Shown here: piece after piece, positions 1 through 5,669 of the stretch
How the letters are laid out: every line of letters begins with the position of its first letter
Numbering within the stretch: the first letter of the stretch is position 1
DNA from: an uncultured Bacteroidales bacterium
GTDB taxonomy: Bacteria > Bacteroidota > Bacteroidia > Bacteroidales > Muribaculaceae
Assembly: GCA_900549375.1 (NCBI GenBank)
Contig: URNY01000145.1
Location: 1 to 6,301, forward strand
Reading direction: 5' to 3'
Length of the DNA: 6,301 nucleotides
Position numbers and translations under genes: made by a program
The notes under the pieces: model-generated
Seen by the model: the letters and a program-made list of their open reading frames with translations, nothing else
What the model was told of the DNA's origin: nothing
Database searches by the model: none

Positions 1-397
1 CAAGCCTGCCATGACGATAGGTAATGGAAATCGATGTTCCATCGAATTTCATTTCGCCCACAATGCTGTAATCCTCCCCTTCGAGAGCTTTGTCCATACG
101 GCCGAACCAATCGTCGACCTCGCCTATGGAATAGGTATTGGAAAGCGACATCATCGGTCGGGCATGAACCACGTGCTCAAATCCCTTGGTGAGGTCGGAG
201 CCGACGCGTTGTGTAGGCGAATCCGGATCGGCGTATTCGGGATTTTCGGCTTCGAGACGTTCGAGCTCCTTGAGGAGCATGTCGAAATCCTTGTCGGCTA
301 TCGTGGGGGAGTTGAGAACGTAATAGCTGTGGTTATGCCGGTTGATTTCATCTCTGAGTTTCTCAATCCGGTCTTTGGGCGAATCAGACATATTCAT
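1..397 (-). CDS. ligA: NAD-dependent DNA ligase LigA, N-terminal fragment (runs off the window)
   Basis: LigA seals nicks in DNA using NAD+ and is needed for replication and repair. The visible 132 residues cover the NAD-binding Ia domain and the start of the adenylation domain. Family signatures are the YYVLNSPTIADKDFD segment (residues 25-39, the NMN-contacting YY..D.P..D.D type), the SPTQRVGS motif (60-67), and EMKFDG (115-120). K117 in EMKFDG is the expected adenylated lysine of the KxDG motif. The start is taken at 397 (MNMSDS). The ATG two codons downstream at 391 is equally possible, and neither has a clear ribosome binding site. It begins 17 bp after the truA stop, so it is probably co-transcribed with it. 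The rest of the gene (oligomer-binding, zinc-finger, helix-hairpin-helix and BRCT domains) lies beyond position 1. The family call is secure; only the exact start is uncertain. Confidence 0.95.
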   Translation of the reverse strand, partial: MNMSDSPKDRIEKLRDEINRHNHSYYVLNSPTIADKDFDMLLKELERLEAENPEYADPDSPTQRVGSDLTKGFEHVVHARPMMSLSNTYSIGEVDDWFGRMDKALEGEDYSIVGEMKFDGTSISITYRHGRL

Positions 398-414
398 CTG
401 GGGTGTTATTCATT

Positions 415-1182
415 TTAAGGAACAGAGTCAAAAACGGAGCCGGGATAAGATATATCCCAAAGAAACAACGCTTGGGGAGGCATTGATGTTCCGGCTGCGC
501 AACGGTCGCGGGCGCAGACGATTTCTCCGAAACCATCCATGGAGATATGTCCGCGGCCAACGTCGACAAGAGTCCCGACTACAGCGCGCACCATATTGCG
601 GAGAAAACGGTCGGCACGGATCTTGAAAACGATGCCCGGAACACCGTAATCATTCTTCCATTCGCTCCATCCGGCTTCGCGGACATCGCAGATATTAGTG
701 CGCGCATCGGAATGGAGCTTTGCAAAGGATGTGAAATCCTCAGTGTCGCGAAGCAGGGCTGCTGCAGCGTTCATCGCCTCCACGTCAAGGCGCGAAGGGG
801 AGAACCAGCAGAATGGGAGGAAGGGGGATTTCTCGAATGCAACGAAATACCGGTATTCCCTTTCGGTGGCATCGAAGCGGGCGTGGGCATCGTCGGCAAC
901 GCGCAACACGTCGGCCACGGCGATATCGCGCCCGCAAAGCCTGGAGAGCGAGAGGAGAAAACGGCGGTGGTCGGCGATCGGCTCCGGAACATCGAAGTGG
1001 GCATACATCACGCGGGCGTTGACCCCCGTATCCGTTCTGCCGGCTCCGACAACGGATATCTTATCCCGGAGCACAGTCGACAGCGCGTCTTCGAGCACTT
1101 CCTGAACACTCACCGCATTCGGCTGTATCTGCCAGCCATGAAACGGCGTGCCATTGAAAGCGAGTCTGAGGAAATATCTCAT
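415..1182 (-). CDS. truA: tRNA pseudouridine synthase A
   Basis: TruA isomerises uridine to pseudouridine at positions 38-40 of the tRNA anticodon arm. The 255-residue product has the usual length for the family. It starts with the typical RYFLRLAFNGTPFHGWQIQP segment. The catalytic aspartate is D51 in the motif GAGRTDTGV (46-54). Further landmarks are ARFDATEREYRYF (101-113), the DFTSFAK segment (149-155) and FLRNMVRAVVGTL (193-205). All hallmark residues look intact, so the enzyme should be active. The start ATG at 1182 lies 13 bp after the speA stop, and the ligA start follows 17 bp after its own stop, which suggests an operon. No strong ribosome binding site is visible, as is common in Bacteroidetes. 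Confidence 0.97.
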   Translation of the reverse strand: MRYFLRLAFNGTPFHGWQIQPNAVSVQEVLEDALSTVLRDKISVVGAGRTDTGVNARVMYAHFDVPEPIADHRRFLLSLSRLCGRDIAVADVLRVADDAHARFDATEREYRYFVAFEKSPFLPFCWFSPSRLDVEAMNAAAALLRDTEDFTSFAKLHSDARTNICDVREAGWSEWKNDYGVPGIVFKIRADRFLRNMVRAVVGTLVDVGRGHISMDGFGEIVCARDRCAAGTSMPPQALFLWDISYPGSVFDSVP

Positions 1183-1195
1183 GGTAAAGAGCCGG

Positions 1196-3094
1196 TCAGT
1201 CGCGTTCGAGATATGTTATTCCATAGAGTCCCGAGCGGTAGTTATTCAGGAACTGGCGCCCCTCTTCCGGGGTGATAATACCTTTTTTCATGGAAGCGGT
1301 GGCCCATGCCTCCAGATTGCGGACAAGTTTCTTGGGATTGTATTCCACATAATCGAGCACATCAGCCACAGCTTCTCCGTCGATGATCTGGGCTATTTCA
1401 TAGCCATCCTTGGTAAGGGAGATATGCACTGCGTTGGTGTCGCCGAAGAGATTATGGAGGTCGCCGAGGATTTCCTGATAGGCGCCGACGAGGAATACTC
1501 CGAGATAGTAGGGCTCCTGTCCCTTCAGCTCATGCACGGGCAAAGAATATGAAGTGCCCTGCGGGGAGACAAAGTGATTGATTTTTCCGTCCGAGTCACA
1601 GGTTACGTCCTGAATGGTGCAATCGCGTGTCGGTTTCTCGTCGAGCCTGCTGATTGGCATTATTGGGAACATCTGGTCGATAGCCCATGAATCGGGCAAC
1701 GACTGGAACAGAGAGAAGTTGCAGAAATACTTTTCCGGGAGCATGCGGGCCACCTTGCGCAATTCTTCCGGCGGATGCTTCATGGAGCGGGTCATGTCGC
1801 GGACATCCCTGGCCACCGACCAGAAGAGTTTCTCGATCTGGGCGCGTGTGCGCAGCGAGAGCAGTCCGAGGCTGAAAAGTTCGAGAGCCTCCTCGCGGAT
1901 CTGGAGAGCATCGTGCCAGTCCTCAAAAACGCGCTGGGGGTCGATTTTGTCCCAGATGTTATAGAGCTCCACGGCGAGTTCGTGGGCATCCTCCTCAAGA
2001 GTGTCGTTATCGTTCCAGATCGGAAGGCGGGCGGTTTCGAGCACTTGTATGATAAGCACCGAATGATGGGCTGTGAGCGAGCGTCCGCTTTCAGTGATGA
2101 TATTGGGTTGCGGAAGATCGTTCTTCAAGCAGACATCCACAAGAGCCGACACGGAATCGTTGACATATTCCTGAATGGAATAGTTCATGGAGTTTTCGCC
2201 CGAAGAGGAGCGGGTTCCGTCGTAATCCACGCCAAGACCTCCGCCAATGTCGACAAATTCAATGTTGAATCCCATTTTGGAAAGCTGCACATAGAATTGC
2301 ATGGCTTCGCGCAGGGCGTTCTTTATGCGGCGGATTTTTGTGATCTGGCTTCCGATGTGGAAATGAATAAGCTTCAGGCTGTCGGTCATGTTGTTCTTCT
2401 CAAGGAAAGAAAGAGCGTCGAGAAGTTCGGAGGAATTGAGGCCGAATTTGCTGACATCGCCGCCCGACTCTTCCCATTTTCCGGAGCCGGAAGAGGTGAG
2501 CTTGATTCGTATACCTATTGTGGGGGTGATATTGAGGCGTTTCGAGACTTCAGCGATCAGCCGCAACTCGTTGAGCTTCTCGACAACGAGGAAGATGCGG
2601 CGCCCCATTTTCTGGGCAAGCAACGCGAGCTCGATATAATCCTCATCTTTATATCCGTTGCAGATGATGATGGAGTTTTCGTGGGTGTTGACGGCGAGGA
2701 CGGCATGCAGTTCCGGTTTTGAGCCGGCTTCGAGGCCGATATCATATTTATTGCCGTGGCTCACAATCTCTTCGACCACGGGTCTCATCTGGTTCACCTT
2801 GATGGGATATACGATAAAGTTCCGTCCGGTGTATTCATATTCCTTGGCGGCACGTTTGAAACATTCGGAAATCTTGCGAATCCTGTCGTCAAGAATGTCG
2901 GGGAAACGCAAGAGGAGGGGAGCGTCGACATCACGGAGCTGAAGAGCGTCCATCACGTCCTTGAGGTCGACCGACGGGCCGCCCTCTTTAGGCGTGACCT
3001 GCACGTGCCCTTTCTCGTTGATTGAAAAATATTTAAGCCCCCATCCGGGAACATTGTAGGTTTCAGCGGAGTCTTCGATACGCCATTTTCTCAT
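1196..3094 (-). CDS. speA: Biosynthetic arginine decarboxylase (PLP-dependent, SpeA type)
   Basis: This enzyme decarboxylates L-arginine to agmatine with pyridoxal phosphate, feeding putrescine and spermidine synthesis. The 632-residue length fits full-length SpeA, which is a fold-III (alanine-racemase-like) decarboxylase. The PLP Schiff-base lysine is K99 in the YPIKVNQ motif (96-102). Other signatures are HFHIGSQ (244-250), the phosphate-binding GGGLGVDYDG loop (284-293), ESGRSLTAHH (335-344), and the catalytic cysteine C499 in the DVTCDSDG motif (496-503). No truncation or missing key residue is seen. The ATG at 3094 starts directly in the conserved W-x-I-E-D-S N-terminus. It lies 40 bp after the ssb stop and 13 bp before truA. 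An arginine-consuming enzyme two genes downstream of argR could be functionally linked to it, but no ARG-box-like site was seen directly upstream of speA. Confidence 0.97.
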   Translation of the reverse strand: MRKWRIEDSAETYNVPGWGLKYFSINEKGHVQVTPKEGGPSVDLKDVMDALQLRDVDAPLLLRFPDILDDRIRKISECFKRAAKEYEYTGRNFIVYPIKVNQMRPVVEEIVSHGNKYDIGLEAGSKPELHAVLAVNTHENSIIICNGYKDEDYIELALLAQKMGRRIFLVVEKLNELRLIAEVSKRLNITPTIGIRIKLTSSGSGKWEESGGDVSKFGLNSSELLDALSFLEKNNMTDSLKLIHFHIGSQITKIRRIKNALREAMQFYVQLSKMGFNIEFVDIGGGLGVDYDGTRSSSGENSMNYSIQEYVNDSVSALVDVCLKNDLPQPNIITESGRSLTAHHSVLIIQVLETARLPIWNDNDTLEEDAHELAVELYNIWDKIDPQRVFEDWHDALQIREEALELFSLGLLSLRTRAQIEKLFWSVARDVRDMTRSMKHPPEELRKVARMLPEKYFCNFSLFQSLPDSWAIDQMFPIMPISRLDEKPTRDCTIQDVTCDSDGKINHFVSPQGTSYSLPVHELKGQEPYYLGVFLVGAYQEILGDLHNLFGDTNAVHISLTKDGYEIAQIIDGEAVADVLDYVEYNPKKLVRNLEAWATASMKKGIITPEEGRQFLNNYRSGLYGITYLERD

Positions 3095-3134
3095 TTCTAT
3101 CGGTTTTCTATGAAGCGGTTAATGGTAAAACAAA

Positions 3135-3473
3135 TCAGGCGGAGGGAGGTTCGGCGTTTCTTCCGAGCAGTTCGATGCGGTCGACGATAATCTCGGTTTT
3201 GCGCCTTGATATATTCATTTTGTCTTTATATTCGCGTGTACGCAACCTTCCTTCCACGTAGAGTCTCGTGCCTTTCCGGATATATTTTTCGGCGAGTTCG
3301 GCATTGCGCCCCCCCATCACCAGAGAGTGCCATTCCGTAACCTCTACCGCTGAGGAAGCGTAGCGTTCGTTGGTGGCGAGCGATACGAATGCCACCGTTT
3401 TCTCTTTTTCCGGATATCTTAATTCCGGGTCGGCCCCGACATATCCGAGGAGTATCACCTTGTTTACTGACAT
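3135..3473 (-). CDS. ssb: Short single-stranded DNA-binding protein (OB fold, no acidic tail)
   Basis: This is an SSB-family OB-fold protein that coats single-stranded DNA. The 112 residues show the family start MSVNKVILLGYVGADPELRY, a VAFVSLATNERY strand (28-38), TEWHSLV (46-52), and KGTRLYVEGRLRTREY (67-82). The protein ends at GRNAEPPSA, right after the OB fold. It lacks the long flexible linker and the acidic DDDIPF-like tip through which housekeeping SSBs recruit repair and replication partners. It may therefore be an accessory SSB, or a short form typical of some Bacteroidales, with a tailed copy elsewhere. The gene starts 30 bp after the argC-like stop and ends 40 bp before speA. No ribosome binding site is obvious. 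The family call is strong; a housekeeping role is uncertain. Confidence 0.9.
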   Translation of the reverse strand: MSVNKVILLGYVGADPELRYPEKEKTVAFVSLATNERYASSAVEVTEWHSLVMGGRNAELAEKYIRKGTRLYVEGRLRTREYKDKMNISRRKTEIIVDRIELLGRNAEPPSA

Positions 3474-3503
3474 ATCTGGAATAGATTGGCTGGTATTGAT
3501 TTC

Positions 3504-4418
3504 TTAGAATTCGGAAGCCTTGAGGGAGAGCCCCGTTTTCTCATGGAGGCCGAAAAGAAGGTTCATGATATGGACTGCCTCACCGGCTCCTCCACGCATC
3601 CTCGGGTCGGCCACGGAGCGGATGCACAGGTTGCGGTCATCGGTCTTACGGATCGAGAATACGCATTTTTCCGTGCCGGCGGTTTCCTTCGGAACGGCAT
3701 CGGAAAGAACCGGAAACGCGAAGTTGTGATCGTCGTACATCTCGAACATCTCTGCGATATTAGGCATGTCGACGCCGCATTCCATTGTAATGTCGGCTGT
3801 CATGAGTCGGTCGTTGCCCGATGGCTTGAAGCTGATGCGGGGCATTCCGCGGAAGCTTAGCTGCACTTCGGAGAGTGTATTCTCGATCTGGATGGCAGCT
3901 GCTGCGGCATGCGACGCGATAATGTCGTCGGGAGCTGTCACCTCGATTCTGAGCGAGGCATTGACGAGCATATGGCAGGCGAGAGGATATAGCGGCACCA
4001 GCACTGCCGAAGCGGGGGCTGCCGGGACGTAAGCCGCCGTGGAGCCTCTCACGAGAAGCTTACGGTTGATCTCCGGAAGTCCGAACACGAATCCGGCTGC
4101 CGATTCATCGAGTTCAGGCATAGGGGAGAGAAGCACTATCTTTAGTTCCGGACGGGCGAGCTTGAGGGCATATAGCTCGGCGGCGCTCATCTCGGGACCG
4201 CCGACAAAGAGTATGTCGCATTTCGAGGTCGCTGCCCGGCGAGTTGAAAAAAACAGAGGAGCCTCGCCGATAAGGCCGTGGTGAACAGACAAGGCGGAAA
4301 CTCCCTCCTTGCCGTGTGCTGATATGGAAACAATCTCCACTTCGGGATGATTCACCAGGATCCTGAGAAGTTCTCCGGCAATGGGAGTATCGGCTCCCGA
4401 AACGGCTGCTTTAATCAT
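3504..4418 (-). CDS. argC: ArgC-family protein lacking catalytic residues (probable pseudoenzyme)
   Basis: The 304-residue protein is homologous to N-acetyl (or N-succinyl)-gamma-glutamyl-phosphate reductase, the NADPH enzyme of arginine synthesis. Homology is clear at both ends: the N-terminus with AGELLRILVNHPEVEIV (14-30), FGLPEINRK (112-120), YPLACHML (144-151), and the C-terminus with GAGEAVHIMNLLFGL (277-291). The active site looks destroyed. The family NPGC segment aligns with VPAA (131-134), putting alanine 134 in place of the thiol-ester cysteine. The GxxGYTAG nucleotide loop reads GADTPIAG (8-15), the DLSxDxR motif reads LLSPMPE (96-102), and the segment carrying the HxHxPE histidines appears shortened by roughly 20 residues. 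The open frame is nevertheless intact. The start at 4418 is preferred because homology begins at MIKAAVSG. A further upstream ATG at 4538 would overlap argR by 92 bp. It lies 28 bp after argR. A non-catalytic structural or regulatory role, or an early pseudogene, are both possible. The gene symbol denotes family only. Confidence 0.85.
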   Translation of the reverse strand: MIKAAVSGADTPIAGELLRILVNHPEVEIVSISAHGKEGVSALSVHHGLIGEAPLFFSTRRAATSKCDILFVGGPEMSAAELYALKLARPELKIVLLSPMPELDESAAGFVFGLPEINRKLLVRGSTAAYVPAAPASAVLVPLYPLACHMLVNASLRIEVTAPDDIIASHAAAAAIQIENTLSEVQLSFRGMPRISFKPSGNDRLMTADITMECGVDMPNIAEMFEMYDDHNFAFPVLSDAVPKETAGTEKCVFSIRKTDDRNLCIRSVADPRMRGGAGEAVHIMNLLFGLHEKTGLSLKASEF

Positions 4419-4446
4419 TTTTAATCTAAATAAATTAAACAGGTCC

Positions 4447-4944
4447 TCAGTAAGAGGGTATTTTTTGATCGAGCGGGAGCAGACGCGAGAATACGGCACG
4501 TGCTTTTTCGTGCGATACGTCTTCACGCAGAATGGCAAATATCGTGTCGGAGCCGGGGATGGTGCCGAGAATCTCCGGGGCGTTGCTCATGTCTATGTCG
4601 TAGGCCAGTCCCGCGGCATATCCGTTGCGGGTCTTGATCACGGCCACGTTTTTCGATAAGGTAAGCGAGATGAAGCCACTCTGATAATTGGCGTTCATGG
4701 GGAGCTGGCCTTTGGAGAGGAGTTTATCCTTAAGAGAATTGCTGTCGGGAAGCATGTACATGTAGCCTCCGCGGTCGGTCGGAATCTTGGTGGTCTTAAG
4801 CATTTTAAGGTCGCGCGACAAAGTGGCTTGCGTAACCGAGAATCCGGCTTCCTCGAGAAGGCGGGCGAGTTCTTCATGACTGCCTATGCATTTGTTTTTA
4901 ATCAGGTCTACCATCATTTCGACCCTTTGCTTGCGGTTCTTCAT
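4447..4944 (-). CDS. argR: Arginine repressor ArgR
   Basis: ArgR is the hexameric arginine-sensing repressor of arginine genes. The 165-residue protein has the standard two-domain layout. The N-terminal winged helix-turn-helix spans about residues 1-68, with the recognition region TQATLSRDLKML at 38-49. The C-terminal oligomerisation and arginine-binding domain runs from about 85, with VAVIKTRNGYAAGLAYDID (100-118). The arginine-binding motif reads GTIPGSDTIF (127-136), whereas the usual form is GTIAGDDTI, so the first of the paired aspartates is serine 132. This may alter ligand binding. The start ATG at 4944 follows a 122-bp intergenic region with palindromes resembling ARG boxes, which suggests autoregulation. 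The argC-like gene follows after 28 bp. The family assignment is secure; arginine responsiveness is an open question. Confidence 0.96.
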   Translation of the reverse strand: MKNRKQRVEMMVDLIKNKCIGSHEELARLLEEAGFSVTQATLSRDLKMLKTTKIPTDRGGYMYMLPDSNSLKDKLLSKGQLPMNANYQSGFISLTLSKNVAVIKTRNGYAAGLAYDIDMSNAPEILGTIPGSDTIFAILREDVSHEKARAVFSRLLPLDQKIPSY

Positions 4945-4979
4945 TCGATTTTCGATTATTGTTGTGCAGTTTTACATGT

Positions 4980-5001
4980 ATTTTGCAGGTATATGCAAAA
5001 T
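4980..5001. promoter_or_regulatory. Inverted repeat over the putative argR -7 box, possible operator
   Basis: Perfect 8-bp arms ATTTTGCA and TGCAAAAT are separated by 6 bp. The minus-strand left arm overlaps the putative -7 box, so a protein bound here would block initiation. The core TGCAT...TGCA resembles a degenerate ARG box. The natural candidate binder is ArgR itself, encoded just downstream. A nearby 8-bp palindrome TACATGTA (4973-4980) abuts it. The symmetry is seen directly; the binding protein is inferred. Confidence 0.5.
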
Positions 5002-5003
5002 TA
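4996..5003 (-). promoter_or_regulatory. Putative Bacteroidetes-type -7 box of the argR promoter
   Basis: Read on the minus strand, the octamer TAATTTTG matches the Bacteroidetes -7 consensus TAnnTTTG. It lies about 50 bp upstream of the argR ATG, implying a leader of roughly 45 nt. No good TTTG -33 element is seen at the expected 19-21 nt spacing. That region falls in the palindrome at 5023-5047, so the promoter is either weak or recognised mainly through the -7 box. No transcription start data support this; it is a motif match only. Confidence 0.5.
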
Positions 5004-5022
5004 ACAAAATAATCGGAGAATA

Positions 5023-5047
5023 TGAATTTTAATTAAATAAAAATTCA
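5023..5047. promoter_or_regulatory. 25-bp palindrome resembling two overlapping ARG boxes
   Basis: The segment has perfect 8-bp arms TGAATTTT and AAAATTCA around a nearly symmetric AT core. On the minus strand it contains TGAATTTTTATTTA (5034-5047) and TTAATTAAAATTCA (5023-5036). Each matches the E. coli-type ARG box core TGAATwwwwATTCA at 13 of 14 positions. The two matches overlap by 3 bp, with centres 11 bp apart (about one helical turn). It lies 79-103 bp upstream of argR, over the place expected for the -33 element. This suggests an ArgR operator controlling argR and the argC-like gene. AT-richness raises the chance of a fortuitous match. Confidence 0.55.
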
Positions 5048-5066
5048 AGTCTTTGAAGCGGTTTAA

Positions 5067-5669
5067 TTATTCGCCATTCTCAATACGGTCGATTTCGGCT
5101 TTTAGGCGGGCGGCCTCCTCATAATCCTCGTTTTCGGCAGCCTTCTGCATCATTGCCCGCAGTTTTTCGACAGAAACGAGCGATGTTTCCTGTTCGGGGA
5201 TATGCACTTCGGTCTCCTTCGCATTCTCATGGCTTTCATTCTCCTCGGGGTCGAAACCGGCTTCTTCGAGCACTTCCGATGACGTATATATCGGCGCGTC
5301 GGCGCGGATAGCCAGAGCGATGGCATCCGACGAGCGGGAGTCGACAGTCCTTGTCTGCGAGCCGTCGGTGAATATGAGGTCTGCGGCAAAAACGCCCGAA
5401 GGGAGGCGCCGGATCTCTATTTCCTTGAGCCTGATGCCGAATTCCTCCATGAAATTTATCATCATGTCGTGGGTAAGAGGTCTTGGGGTCACAACCTCCT
5501 GAAGCTTGCATTCGATGGCCTGCGCTTCCGGGTAGCCTATGATGATGGGTATGCGGCGCGTGCCGCCGGCCTGCCGGAGAATCACGGCGTATACGCCCGA
5601 TTCTATCTGATTGTAGGTGATTCCTACGAGTTCAAGTCTGCATCTTGACATATCGCTATTGCTTGACAT
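5067..5669 (-). CDS. Bifunctional nuclease family (BFN/DUF151) protein with C-terminal UVR motif
   Basis: Residues 10 to about 140 form a BFN/DUF151 domain, with RRIPIIIGYPEAQAI (38-52), RPLTHDMM (63-70) and VDSRSSDAIALAIRADAPIY (109-128). Some family members have been reported to have DNase and RNase activity, but the role in Bacteroidetes is unclear. After an acidic linker (about 139-165), residues 166-198 form a UvrB/UvrC-type coiled-coil motif with EDYEEAARLKAEID, which mediates protein-protein contacts in excision repair proteins. The 200-residue length and this domain pair fit the Bacteroidales version. Two in-frame starts exist: 5669 overlaps the end of mnmA by 14 bp, and 5651 (MSRCRLEL) begins 4 bp after the mnmA stop and closer to the conserved domain. 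I find 5651 at least as likely. Co-transcription with mnmA is likely. Confidence 0.9.
   Translation of the reverse strand: MSSNSDMSRCRLELVGITYNQIESGVYAVILRQAGGTRRIPIIIGYPEAQAIECKLQEVVTPRPLTHDMMINFMEEFGIRLKEIEIRRLPSGVFAADLIFTDGSQTRTVDSRSSDAIALAIRADAPIYTSSEVLEEAGFDPEENESHENAKETEVHIPEQETSLVSVEKLRAMMQKAAENEDYEEAARLKAEIDRIENGE

Noticed and set aside
384..569. Short minus-strand frame ending over the ligA start
   Set aside because: It overlaps the 3' end of truA in another frame, and the product has no recognisable features. It is explained by the truA-ligA junction.
547..1275. Long plus-strand open frame (242 codons) across truA and the end of speA
   Set aside because: It lies antisense to well-supported genes and shows no recognisable family; it is a shadow of their coding bias.
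1775..2722. Long plus-strand open frame (315 codons) inside speA
   Set aside because: It is antisense to a full-length, motif-complete arginine decarboxylase, and its predicted protein has no domain signature.
4419..4538. Upstream 40-residue extension of the argC-like frame starting at 4538
   Set aside because: It would overlap the end of argR by 92 bp, and the extra residues have no family similarity. ArgC homology starts exactly at the ATG at 4418.
5035..5057. Possible terminator for the BFN gene (TTCAA/TTGAA stem followed by T-rich DNA on the minus strand)
   Set aside because: The stem is only 5 bp, mostly A-T, and would be unstable. The region is better explained by the palindromic operator it overlaps.
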